Source: Spirochaetaceae bacterium (GTDB taxonomy: Bacteria > Spirochaetota > Spirochaetia > SZUA-6 > Bin103). From it: 54,294 nt of DNA. Both the position numbers and the translations under genes were made by a program. Within the stretch, counting starts at the first letter, position 1; every line of letters begins with the position of its first letter. Below, one piece after another: positions 34,439 to 42,829 of this stretch. The stretch is from contig JAPPKD010000193.1 in assembly GCA_028820215.1 (NCBI GenBank), positions 1-54,294 of the forward strand. Reading direction: 5' to 3'. The notes beneath the pieces were generated by a model that was not told where the DNA came from, searched no databases, and saw only the letters and a program-made list of their open reading frames with translations.

Positions 34439-34640
34439 GTCAATCATCTACGTGCCGCGTCGCAAGGAGGCGCACATCACGCGGTTCATCGCCGACGCAG
34501 TGCCCCACAGGTCGGTGATCCTGCTCGACGGGGCACGGCAAGTCTGCTCCACGACCGTGATCGACGGGTTCGCAATCACCAGTCTGCCGGCGTATCTGCT
34601 CGAGCGCGTCGGCAGCTCTGGTTCGACGGAACCGCACTAA
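34437..34640 (+). pseudogene. Internally deleted second copy of the DUF4143-type ATPase
   Basis: The frame reads IIYVPRRKEAHITRF, then VILLDGARQV, then directly CSTTVIDGFAITSLPAYLLERV. The first part matches residues 4-36 of the intact ATPase and the second matches its last 30 residues, so about 1.1 kb encoding both Walker motifs' downstream parts and the nuclease-like domain is gone. The deletion is in frame. The ATG of the intact gene is replaced by AGG here, leaving only an internal GTG (34452) as a start for 62 residues. It ends convergently on the cysteine-rich gene with overlapping stops. Confidence 0.8.
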
Positions 34641-35704
34641 GCCGGCGGCTTCGGCTCCGGGATACCGCTCAGATAGCCGGGCGCGCCTTCGCAGTCCCAG
34701 CAGGTGGTCCCGAAGTCACGCTCTTCGTTGTACGTGCGCCAGAAGTGCGTGCCGGGCTGCAGGATCCCGTCGCAGCGCACGCACCGCAGGGGCGAGTCGG
34801 CGAGACTCACGGTGTCCTGGACGTGATGGGTAGCTCCGAAGACTGGATCGTCCGGCGATATCCACGTCGTGCCGTCGGCATTGGCCCCAGCGGTCTGTCT
34901 GATGCGCTTGCCTTTCGGGAGTCCACTTGCCGCCCGCGGAGGGATCTGCCCGCGCGGTTCCGGATCCCACCAGATCGGCGGCCTCACGCAGTCGTGACAG
35001 AAGGCACCGAAGTTGCTGCCGCTGCCATAGCAGTGCCAGCTATCGGCTCCCGGCTGCAGGGTTCCTTCGCAGCTCGCGCACCGTGACGGAGAGTCGGCCA
35101 GCTCCGCGATCCGGTGGAGGTAGCGCATGTTGGCTCGCATGGCATCGGCTCGATCGTTCGACACGGCGATCGTGGGCGGCTCGCCATGTCCGCCCCTGTC
35201 CTCGGAGACCCACAGGTCGCGATCGGGGTCCCACGTGTAGTTCAGTTGGACGCTCAGACAGTCGTAGACCATGTTCGGGCCGTCGACGTACGACCGATAG
35301 GCGCGGCACCAGCCCACCGACTCTGCGATGCGACGGGCATCGATCACGGTCTCCGCGGTGCCGATCTCCTCACCTTCGCCATCCGGTCCCGGAGCCAGCA
35401 CCCGTATCACCCGCATGGGTTCTCGACGCTCCTCCCGAGGGAGCGCCCTCGAACCACCAAGCCGCTCTGCGTTTCGTCGCGGGTCGGCATCGCTGGCGGG
35501 GATCTGGCCGGGGCAAGGTTCTCCAGGACGAGCGCGCTTCCTGAGAGTGATCGTGCAGAGACTCGCTCGCTCGAATGTATGGTCAGAGAAGAACCACGTC
35601 TCCCGTTCGCAGCATCTCAGGGGATCGGGGTTGGTTTCGCCATAGGCGGGCGGGCCGGGCGTGAGCTCCATCAGCAACTCGCACCGGCGTTGCATCGCTC
35701 TCAT
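34637..35704 (-). CDS. Unknown cysteine-rich protein with twin CxxC-CxxC modules, copy A
   Basis: I do not recognise this 355-residue protein. Two segments share a unit: ELADSPSRCASCEGTLQPG to FCHDC (Cys209, 212, 236, 239), and SLADSPLRCVRCDGILQPG to TCWDC (Cys308, 311, 335, 338). Both have C-x2-C-x23-C-x2-C spacing, as in zinc ribbons. The N-terminal 65 residues hold Cys8, 31, 32, 50 and 64, all conserved at the same positions in copy B. A middle part starts MRVIRVLAPGPDGEGEE near residue 97. AGGAG nine bases upstream supports the ATG. There is no signal peptide or membrane helix. It follows copy B by 31 bases and converges on the deleted ATPase. Confidence 0.75.
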   Translation of the reverse strand: MRAMQRRCELLMELTPGPPAYGETNPDPLRCCERETWFFSDHTFERASLCTITLRKRARPGEPCPGQIPASDADPRRNAERLGGSRALPREERREPMRVIRVLAPGPDGEGEEIGTAETVIDARRIAESVGWCRAYRSYVDGPNMVYDCLSVQLNYTWDPDRDLWVSEDRGGHGEPPTIAVSNDRADAMRANMRYLHRIAELADSPSRCASCEGTLQPGADSWHCYGSGSNFGAFCHDCVRPPIWWDPEPRGQIPPRAASGLPKGKRIRQTAGANADGTTWISPDDPVFGATHHVQDTVSLADSPLRCVRCDGILQPGTHFWRTYNEERDFGTTCWDCEGAPGYLSGIPEPKPPA

Positions 35705-35735
35705 GGCCGATCGCTCCTGGACTCGTGGGCTGCAT

Positions 35736-36794
35736 TCACACCGTGGCTTTCAGCAAGTGGCTCAGATCGGGCGATCTGCCGCCACAGTCCTGGCAGGCGA
35801 CGCCGAACTCGCGCTCGCTGTCGTACGCCCACTGGGCCTCGGTACCGGGTTCCAGGATAGCGTCGCAACGCGCACACCGCAGCGGCGAGTCGGCCACGCT
35901 CACCGTCTCTTGGATTGTGAGGGGAGCGCCGAAGAACGGATCTTTCGGCGAAATCCAGAAACCGTTGTCGGTGTACCCGAACGTCTTTTCCGTTCTGAGG
36001 CGCCTGACCTTGTGCAGGATCTTCTGCAATCGACTCGGCCGATGGGTAGGGGGCCGGGGGCGAACATCATCCGGATCCCACCAGATCGGCGGATTTGCAC
36101 ATTCGTGACAGAGATCGAACGCGCGCTTGCGGTCCAGCGCGTACCAGCTATCAGCGCCGGGCTTGAGGATGACATCGCAGCGTGCGCATCGTGACGGCGG
36201 GTCGGTCGCCTCCACGATCGTGTGGGTGTAGTGGGTGACGCCGTGCGTCCGATCGCCGGCATCGGCGGAGTGGGGAATCGTGAGCGGTTCGCCATACGCT
36301 CCTGCGGCCTCGGAAACCCACAGGCACCGCCCGACATTCCATGAGTAGCTCAGGATGATGTCGTTGGAGTCGTGGACCATCTCGTCCGGCCCGTACACCC
36401 GGTACCACCCCGCCGGTTTCCCGATCCGTTCGGCTTCAATCAGGGTTTCGGCGGTGCCGAGTTCCTCGCCTTCTCCGTCAGGTCCGGCCCCCAGCACGTT
36501 CACCACTCGCATCGGTCCTCGATACTCATCTTCAAGGCCCCCGGCTGCGACTGTCCTTGAATATCGACGCCTTTCGGTGCCCCCGCCGGCGGTTCGGCCG
36601 GGGCAAGGCCCATCCGCCGGAGCACGCTTCCTGAGCACGATGCTGCACTCGATATAGCTGTTGAGTGTGGGGCAATGGAGAACCCATCTCTTCGTCTCGC
36701 AACACCGCATCGGGACCAGGTCGGGGGCGTTGGCGGAGCGCGGGCCGGGCTGCAGCGCCATCAACACTTCGCACCTTCGTTGCGTCGTCCTCAT
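35736..36794 (-). CDS. Unknown cysteine-rich protein with twin CxxC-CxxC modules, copy B
   Basis: This 352-residue protein is the upstream paralogue of the gene at 34637-35704 and aligns with it throughout. Its modules are Cys203/206...229/232 (x22 spacing) and Cys307/310...334/337 (x23). NPPIWWDP follows the first module, as RPPIWWDP does in copy A, and the N-terminal cysteines 8, 31, 32, 50 and 64 are identical in position. Between the modules it has a basic insert (RLQKILHKVRRLRTEK) absent from copy A. GGAGGG seven bases before the ATG at 36794 fixes the start; an ATG at 36821 would break the match to copy A. Metal or nucleic-acid binding is inferred from the cysteine spacing only. Confidence 0.75.
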   Translation of the reverse strand: MRTTQRRCEVLMALQPGPRSANAPDLVPMRCCETKRWVLHCPTLNSYIECSIVLRKRAPADGPCPGRTAGGGTERRRYSRTVAAGGLEDEYRGPMRVVNVLGAGPDGEGEELGTAETLIEAERIGKPAGWYRVYGPDEMVHDSNDIILSYSWNVGRCLWVSEAAGAYGEPLTIPHSADAGDRTHGVTHYTHTIVEATDPPSRCARCDVILKPGADSWYALDRKRAFDLCHECANPPIWWDPDDVRPRPPTHRPSRLQKILHKVRRLRTEKTFGYTDNGFWISPKDPFFGAPLTIQETVSVADSPLRCARCDAILEPGTEAQWAYDSEREFGVACQDCGGRSPDLSHLLKATV

Positions 36795-36931
36795 CGTCCG
36801 ACCCTCCGGGAGGCTGGCCACTCGTTGGCTTCCCCTCCGATGGGGAGTGTACCGAGTTTGGGGACGCTACGGGATCTCCGCGGCCCGGATGGGCGGCGAG
36901 CTCGCTGGAGATCGGCTGGTACGGGGCGTAG

Positions 36932-37545
36932 AATGCCGCAACGGCCAAGCGGAGGCTCCCGGTCGGCATTCAAACCTTCCGAATCATCCGCGAGGCTTCT
37001 AATACGTGGACAAGACCGGCTACATCCGCCGGCTCCTGGCCGACGACGGGCCCACTTCTTCCTTTCCCACCGCGCCGGTTCGGCAAGAGCCTGTTCGTGG
37101 ACACCCTCAAGGAGTTGTTCCAGGGCAGCGAAGAACTGTTCCGCGGTTTGGCGATCCACGTGGCTGGAACTGGTCCAGGAACCACCCCGTGGTGCGTTTG
37201 AGCTTCGGCGGCGGCAACTACGGCCGGCCCGGCCAGTTGCTGGCGCATGGCGGAGCAGCTTGCGGACCTGGAGCGCGAAGCCGGGGTGCCCGCTTCCGAG
37301 GGCGCGACGCCGTCGGGCCGATTTACCCGGCTCCTTGCGGCGCTGCACCGCCAGTCCGGGCGGCGCGTCGTGGTACTGGTAGACGAATACGACAAGCCGA
37401 TCCTGGACGCCGTGGACGATGCGGATACCGCCAGGGCCAACCGCGACGATCTGCGCGGGCTGTACCGCACGATCAAGGACTGCGACGCCCATGTCGAGCT
37501 CACGTTCATCACCGGAGTGAGCATGTTCTCCAAGGTCAGCCTGAT
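36932..37545 (+). pseudogene. Decayed AAA-ATPase-like gene (PF09820 type), multiple frameshifts
   Basis: Pieces in all three frames reconstruct the N-terminal half of a PF09820-type ATPase. They are LPVGIQTFRIIREA, then YVDKTGYIRRLLADDGP, then HFFLS, then RFGKSLFVDTLKELFQGSEE with the Walker A-like PRRFGKS region, then WNWSRNHPVVRLSFGGGNY, then MAEQLADLEREAG, and finally RRVVVLVDEYDKPILDA with GLYRTIKDCDAHVELTFITG and VSMFSKVSL. At least four frame changes and loss of the start and the C-terminal half show it is dead. It breaks off near 37545. The next 146 bases (to 37691) show no gene. Confidence 0.8.
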
Positions 37546-37691
37546 TTTGCGGCCACTTGACGCTTGGGCTGCCATATCTGCAGACCGCCCGATCGTCCTT
37601 GGCACTGCGAACTTCCCTTCTTCTTCGTACGTAGGCACAATAGCCAAATCCAGGAGCTTCGCACCAGACACAATCGACGAGGATCTTCAAC

Positions 37692-38493
37692 ATGACCGGC
37701 AAGAACAGATTTGAACGCGACTTAGATTCCCTCATCAACAAGGGCGAGATGTTGGGTCTATCTATGAGGTTGGATTGTTACGGAAAAGACTTCGAGATCA
37801 AGTATTTCAGAAAATGGAAGACGACAAGAAGGCTTCGTATCTAAAGAGTCTACCAGATTTCAAGTCGGATTATCAGCCATGGTACTCTGAATCTCTCTCC
37901 CTGATAACGCAACTGTTGCCAGACAGAGTGCGTGACTTTACATCATATTACGAGTATCCCAGGGCTCGCAAGGAAATTTCCGCTGAGAACTACATGATAA
38001 GAGACTACTTGCAGGGGCTATCAGTCACCAAGCTAGGTGGAAAGATAGTCGACGGAACAGCCGCAATCCCAGAGTTCGACCAGCAATTGAGCATCTTGAA
38101 GGGGGTCAGATCTACACTTCACAGCTCTCTGATTGACCTTAAGTCGGTTCTTCAAGCAGACCTGTTCGACACGGAAATTGAAAGCGCCGGCGCCCTTGCG
38201 AAGGCCGGCTACTTGCGCCCGGCGGGAGCAATATGTGGAGTCGTCATAGAAAAGCACCTAAGGCAGATATGCGAGAATCATGGTTTGAGGATTAGGAAGA
38301 GCACCCTACCATATCCGACTATAACGAAACTTTGAGGACCCACAACACAGCATCGGTTCCTCAGTGGCGTTTCGTGCAACACTTAGCAGACATCAGGAAC
38401 ATTTGTGATCATGATAGGGGGAGAGAGCCGAGGAGTGAGGAGATTGATGACCTGCTCGAAGGGACTATCAAGATTCTCAAGACCATCTTCTGA
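37692..38493 (+). pseudogene. HEPN-like protein gene in AT-rich DNA, two frameshifts
   Basis: Three frames join into one protein of about 265 residues. The first is MTGKNRFERDLDSLINKGEM to about 37820. The second is KMEDDKKASYLKSLPDFKSD through PDRVRDFTSYYEYPRARKEI and AICGVVIEKHLRQICENHG to 38335. The third is TLRTHNTASVPQWRFVQHLA, then DIRNICDHDRGREPRSEEID, ending at 38493. RNICDH fits the R-x4-H motif of HEPN nucleases. Both shifts fall at A-runs (near 37815 and 38327), so sequencing error is possible. Base composition is clearly AT-richer than all neighbours, pointing to recent transfer. The family is known to me only as hypothetical proteins. The following 281 bases (38494-38774) show no gene. 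Confidence 0.65.
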
Positions 38494-38774
38494 GATCGCG
38501 AGTGTTCCCATGTCGCGTTCCGACCGCTTACAGCCACGTGGCCCATGGGCCTGTGATGAACGTGTCTTGTAGCACCTAACGGCCACTCCCGATCGTCTAT
38601 AGCGGAGGCGCTTCGTCCACCTGCAGGCGCGAACAATTGCGCCGTCGCTGCAGTGTCGTCGGGTACTCGACAGGGCAAACCTAATGCACTCACATCCCGT
38701 CGTCTGGGGAGTGGGGGCGGGCTGTGACGACAAGCCTTGACGGGGCGGTTCGCTTCCGTTCTGCTTGCCGGGTC

Positions 38775-39614
38775 ATGAAGCTGTCGAGGACGGGCGCGGG
38801 CACGGTGGTGGAGCGGGACGGGGAGCGGCTGCTGCTCCGCGGCCACGACTGGGACGAGCTGTTCCGGCAGGACGACCTGACCGCGTACCTGGACGGCCGG
38901 CTCGGCGCGGCGGAGGCTGCGCCGGACGACGCTCCGCTGGCGCCGGTGGCAGGCCAGGAGATCTGGGCGGCAGGCGTCACCTACTACCGCAGCCGCGACG
39001 CGCGCATGGCCGAATCGGAAGAGGCCGGCGGCGGCAGCTTCTACGACCGCGTCTACACCGCCGATCGGCCCGAGCTGTTCTGCAAGGGCTCGGCGCGCAC
39101 CGTGGTCGCGCCCGGCGGCACCGTGCGCATCCGCGCCGACTCGGCCTGGAACGTGCCGGAGCCGGAGCTCACCCTGGCCATCGACCACGGCGGGCGCATC
39201 TTCGGCTACACGATCGGCAACGACATGAGCTCGCGCGACATCGAGGGCGAGAACCCGCTCTACCTCCCGCAGGCCAAGACCTACGACGGGAGCTGCGCGC
39301 TGGGACCGGAGATCCTCGTGCGCGGCACCGTCCCCGACCCCACGACCCGGATCGACATGGAGATCCTCCGCGACGGCGCGGCCGTCTTCAGCGGCGCCAC
39401 CACGCTGGCGGAGCTGAAGCGCACGCCGCAGGAGCTGGCCTCCTTCCTGTACCGGCACAACTCCTTTCCGGACGGCTGCTTCCTGATGACCGGCACCGGC
39501 ATCATACCGCCGGACGGCTTCACCCTGCAGGCCGGCGACCGCATCACGATCACGATCGAATCGATCGGCACGCTCGCCAACACGGTGGGCGGCTTCGGCG
39601 CCGCGGGATCCTGA
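38775..39614 (+). CDS. Fumarylacetoacetate hydrolase family; probable 2-dehydro-3-deoxy-D-pentonate dehydratase
   Basis: This 279-residue FAH-fold enzyme has the metal-site Glu residues in [10 protein letters not shown], then [20 protein letters not shown] with [15 protein letters not shown]. The [10 protein letters not shown] stretch is of the type I associate with 2-keto-3-deoxy-D-arabinonate/xylonate dehydratase rather than fumarylacetoacetase. It would dehydrate 2-keto-3-deoxy-pentonate to 2-oxoglutarate semialdehyde. The gene downstream, two bases away, encodes the pentonate dehydratase that makes its substrate. The ATG at 38775 gives the usual MKLxR-type start; a GTG at 38724 would add 17 residues. 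Confidence 0.8.
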   Translation: MKLSRTGAGTVVERDGERLLLRGHDWDELFRQDDLTAYLDGRLGAAEAAPDDAPLAPVAGQEIWAAGVTYYRSRDARMAESEEAGGGSFYDRVYTADRPELFCKGSARTVVAPGGTVRIRADSAWNVPEPELTLAIDHGGRIFGYTIGNDMSSRDIEGENPLYLPQAKTYDGSCALGPEILVRGTVPDPTTRIDMEILRDGAAVFSGATTLAELKRTPQELASFLYRHNSFPDGCFLMTGTGIIPPDGFTLQAGDRITITIESIGTLANTVGGFGAAGS

Positions 39615-39616
39615 CG

Positions 39617-41674
39617 GTGGCCGACGTCCCCGACGCGCAGGCCACCGGCGACCTGGACGCCATCCTCGGCTTCGAGTCGCCGTCCCTGCCGGCCACCTCC
39701 GGCGAGGGCACGCCGGGAACCATTCCGCTCACCGAGCGCATGCTGCGCGAGGAGCCGAGCGGCAACCTGTTCGCGCTGACCCAGAACGTGGGCATGGGCT
39801 GGCACCCGGACCGCTCCGGCGGCCCCGCCTACCTGCTCTTGTCCACCCACGGCGGCCTGCGCGCCGAGGACGGATCGCCGGTCGCGCTGGGCTACCACAC
39901 CGGCCACTGGGAGGTGCACCTGCTGGTGCGCGCGGCGGCGGAGGCGCTGGCGGCCGACGGCTGCATCCCGTTCGCCGCGCATGTCACCGACCCCTGCGAC
40001 GGACGCTCGCAGGGGACGTCGGGGATGATGGACAGCCTGCCCTACCGCAACGACGCCGCCATCGTGATGCGCCGGCTGGCGCGCTCGCTGCCCACCCGGC
40101 AGGGAATCATCGGCGTCGCTTCCTGCGACAAGGGGCTGCCGGCGATGCTTCTGGCGCTGGCCGGCGAGCGGGCGCTGCCCGGCGTGGCGGTCCCCGGCGG
40201 GGTGACCCTGCCGGCCCGCGGCGCCGAAGACCTGGGCACGGTGCAGACCATCGGCGCCCGCTTCGCGCACGGACTGATCACCCTGGACGAGGCGGCGACC
40301 GCCGGCTGCAAGGCGTGCGGCTCCGCCGGCGGCGGCTGCCAGTTCCTGGGCACGGCCGCGACGGCGCAGGTGGTCGCCGAGGGGCTGGGGCTGGCGCTGC
40401 CGCACACCGCGCTGGCGCCGTCCGGGCAGCCGATCTGGCTGGAGATGGGCCGCCGCGCCGCCGCGGCGGTGGTCGCCCAGCGTGCCGCCGGCCGGTCGAT
40501 GGCCGACATACTGGACCGGCGCGCGGTCGACAACGCGATGGTCGTGCACGCCGCCTTCGGGGGCTCCACCAACCTGCTGCTGCACATTCCCGCGTTCGCG
40601 CACGCGGCCGGCCTGCCGGTGCCAGGCGTCGCCGACTGGAGCCGGGTCAACCGCGCCACCCCGCGGCTGGTCGACGCGCTGCCCAACGGTCCCGCCAACC
40701 ACCCGACGGTGCGGGTGTTCGTCGCCGGCGGCGTGCCGGAAGTGATGCTGCACCTGCGCCGCGCCGGCCTGATCGACCCGGCGGCGCTGACCGCGGCCGG
40801 GGTGACCTGGGGCGAGGCGCTGGACCGCTGGCAGGACTCGCCACGCCGCCACGAGCTGCGCCGCCACTGCCTTGAGGAGGACGGCGTCGACCCCGACCTC
40901 GTGATCATGGACCCGGACACCGCACGCCGCCGCGGGCTGACCAGCACCGTCGTGTTTCCGAGCGGCTCGCTGGCGCCCGACGGCTCGGTCATCAAGGCGA
41001 CGGCGATCGACCCCAGCGTCGTCGGCGCGGACGGGGTCTACCGCCATCGTGGGCCGGTGCACCTGTTCGGGAGCGAGGGCGCGGCGGTCGCGGCGATCAA
41101 GGGGAAGGGCGAGCACCCGGTGCAGGCCGGCGACGTGGTGGTGGTCGCCGGCATCGGCCCGGCCGGGACCGGCATGGAGGAGATCTACCAGGTGACCTCC
41201 GCGCTCAAGTTCATCCCCTGGGGCAAGCAGGTGGCGGTGCTCACCGACGGCCGCTTCTCCGGCGTCTCCACCGGGGCGTGCGTGGGCCACATCGGCCCGG
41301 AGGCGCTGGCGGGCGGGCCGATCGGCCGGTTGCGGGATGGCGACACGGTCGAGATCCTGGTCGACCGCGGCGAGCTCACCGGCTCGGTGGAGCTGGTCGC
41401 CACGGAGGACGAAGGCGAGTTGTCTCCGGAACAGGCGCAGGCCGTGCTGGCCGCGCGTCCGACCGCTCCGTGCATCGCGCCGCACCCCGGCCTGCCCGAC
41501 GACACGCGGCTGTGGGCGGCGCTGCAGGCCGCCAGCGGCGGTACCTGGGCCGGCTGCGTCTACGACCCGGACGCGATCATCGCCGCGCTCGGCACCGGCA
41601 ACGGTGCCGGCCGGCGGGCCGTTACGGCGTCACCGCCAGCGTCTCGGCCGGAACCAGCTCCTCGGCGTAGCTGA
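39617..41674 (+). CDS. YjhG/YagF-type D-xylonate dehydratase
   Basis: The 685-residue protein belongs to the IlvD/EDD family and is close to E. coli YjhG in length and motifs: [58 protein letters not shown] and [17 protein letters not shown], whose cysteines are iron-sulfur ligands. [20 protein letters not shown] and [20 protein letters not shown] are also present. YjhG dehydrates D-xylonate to 2-keto-3-deoxy-xylonate. With the FAH gene upstream this forms a Weimberg-type route to 2-oxoglutarate. The GTG start is two bases after the FAH stop. The 3' end overlaps the convergent gene by 53 bases. Confidence 0.88.
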   Translation: MADVPDAQATGDLDAILGFESPSLPATSGEGTPGTIPLTERMLREEPSGNLFALTQNVGMGWHPDRSGGPAYLLLSTHGGLRAEDGSPVALGYHTGHWEVHLLVRAAAEALAADGCIPFAAHVTDPCDGRSQGTSGMMDSLPYRNDAAIVMRRLARSLPTRQGIIGVASCDKGLPAMLLALAGERALPGVAVPGGVTLPARGAEDLGTVQTIGARFAHGLITLDEAATAGCKACGSAGGGCQFLGTAATAQVVAEGLGLALPHTALAPSGQPIWLEMGRRAAAAVVAQRAAGRSMADILDRRAVDNAMVVHAAFGGSTNLLLHIPAFAHAAGLPVPGVADWSRVNRATPRLVDALPNGPANHPTVRVFVAGGVPEVMLHLRRAGLIDPAALTAAGVTWGEALDRWQDSPRRHELRRHCLEEDGVDPDLVIMDPDTARRRGLTSTVVFPSGSLAPDGSVIKATAIDPSVVGADGVYRHRGPVHLFGSEGAAVAAIKGKGEHPVQAGDVVVVAGIGPAGTGMEEIYQVTSALKFIPWGKQVAVLTDGRFSGVSTGACVGHIGPEALAGGPIGRLRDGDTVEILVDRGELTGSVELVATEDEGELSPEQAQAVLAARPTAPCIAPHPGLPDDTRLWAALQAASGGTWAGCVYDPDAIIAALGTGNGAGRRAVTASPPASRPEPAPRRS

Positions 41675-42644
41675 AGATCGCCGGCGTGCCGCCGGTGTGC
41701 ACGAACACGACCGTCTCGTCGGCGCCGACCGCGCCGTCGTCGATGCGGTCGATCAGGCCGGCAAGCGCCACGCCGGTGTAGTTGGGATCGACCATCAGCC
41801 CGTCGCTGCGCGCCGCCAGCCGCACCGCGTCCAGGACGGCGGGCGCCGGCCCGTTCGGTCCGGCATAGCGCTCCACGATGTCGAAGTCCTCGGGCGCGTA
41901 GGTGCATGGCAGGTCCAGCCGCTGCCGGATCGTCTCGGCATTGCTGAAGATGTAGTCATCCAGCGCCGGCGCGGAAGCCACGCGGACGCCCGTGAAGCGC
42001 CAGCCCAGGTCCAGGTTGAGCGACGCCAGCGCCAGCCCGCACAGACTGCGGCCGGCCACGCACACCACCCGCACCGGAGCGCTGACCGCAGCAGCACGGA
42101 GTTGATCGGCAAGCTCCAGGCCGGCGTCCGCGAAGCCGATCATGCCGGCCAGCTTCGGGAACAGCTCGTCGTTCATGACGTACGGCACGGCGCCGGCGCG
42201 CCGCAGCCGCTCGGCCACGCCGCGCGCCAGCTCCATGTCCCGCTCCGACTCGTCGTCGTTCAGCAGATGCACGGCCGCGCCGAGCAGGTGGTCGACCAGG
42301 CTGTTGCCCTGCACCGGCATGCCCGCCGCATGGCGCAGGAAGACGTGGTAGCGGAAGCCGGCGCGCACGCAGGCGGCGGCCGCCAGCCGCGCGTTGTTGG
42401 AGTGATAGCCCATGACGTTGAGCACGGTGTCGGCGCCGGCGCGCCGCACCTCCGCCATGAGCAGCTCCATGTGCCGGACCTTGTTGCCGCCGAATGCCAG
42501 GCCGGACAGGTCCTCGCGCTTGACCAGCACGGTGCGGCCCAGCTCCCGGCTCAGGCCCGGCGCCGGCTGCAGCGGTGTGGGGTAGGCGCCGAGCGGCAGG
42601 CGCGGGAAGCGCCCCAGCCGCGCGCGCAACTCCTGCCGGGTCAT
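41622..42644 (-). CDS. D-cysteine desulfhydrase / ACC deaminase family PLP enzyme
   Basis: The 340-residue fold-type II PLP enzyme has [20 protein letters not shown] with the PLP Lys in GGNK, then [20 protein letters not shown] and, near the end, [19 protein letters not shown]. The usual QSNHTRQVAA block is altered to [10 protein letters not shown], so substrate preference may differ from classic DcyD or ACC deaminase. Possible products are pyruvate, H2S and ammonia from D-cysteine. Its ATG overlaps the stop of a 62-codon gene (ATGA). RidA, which clears enamine by-products of such enzymes, is encoded elsewhere in the window. Confidence 0.82.
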   Translation of the reverse strand: MTRQELRARLGRFPRLPLGAYPTPLQPAPGLSRELGRTVLVKREDLSGLAFGGNKVRHMELLMAEVRRAGADTVLNVMGYHSNNARLAAAACVRAGFRYHVFLRHAAGMPVQGNSLVDHLLGAAVHLLNDDESERDMELARGVAERLRRAGAVPYVMNDELFPKLAGMIGFADAGLELADQLRAAAVSAPVRVVCVAGRSLCGLALASLNLDLGWRFTGVRVASAPALDDYIFSNAETIRQRLDLPCTYAPEDFDIVERYAGPNGPAPAVLDAVRLAARSDGLMVDPNYTGVALAGLIDRIDDGAVGADETVVFVHTGGTPAIFSYAEELVPAETLAVTP

Positions 42645-42829
42645 GGCCCTTTGCGCGTATCCTGCTTGGCAGCAGCGGCGTTGCGGTGCCGCAGCTCCTC
42701 GAAAATCTCGGCAGCGGAAACGAGTTGACCGGCGTCGGCCTGCTCCGTGCCTCTCCGAACCCGTTCCCGCATGTAAGCCAGCTCGCAATCCGGCACCGTC
42801 GTCGCCCGTCGTACTTGAGTGTCAGCCAC
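42641..42829 (-). CDS. Small ParD-like protein, no toxin partner seen
   Basis: The 62-residue ORF ends in RRGTEQADAGQLVSAAEIFE and ELRHRN, a pattern like the C-terminal half of ParD/CopG-type antitoxins (R-x-x-x-G-x-x-Q-A-D-x-G-x-x-V-S). It starts with GTG inside the ThuA gene end (8-base overlap) and its stop overlaps the start of the next enzyme (ATGA), so it bridges two metabolic genes. No ParE-like toxin is adjacent. It may be an orphan antitoxin remnant kept for translational coupling, or a fortuitous frame. Confidence 0.4.
   Translation of the reverse strand: MADTQVRRATTVPDCELAYMRERVRRGTEQADAGQLVSAAEIFEELRHRNAAAAKQDTRKGP

Noticed and set aside
38540..38551. Perfect 12-bp palindrome GGCCCATGGGCC in the spacer before the FAH gene
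   Set aside because: It is isolated, not repeated near other genes, and such short GC palindromes are expected by chance here.
38383..38733. 116-codon minus-strand ORF at the edge of the AT-rich segment
   Set aside because: It overlaps the end of the HEPN-like gene and has no motif or ribosome site.
39281..41485. 734-codon open frame on the minus strand opposite the xylonate dehydratase
   Set aside because: It has no recognisable motifs and a His/Arg/Gly-rich composition typical of antisense frames in GC-rich genes; the plus-strand gene is certain.
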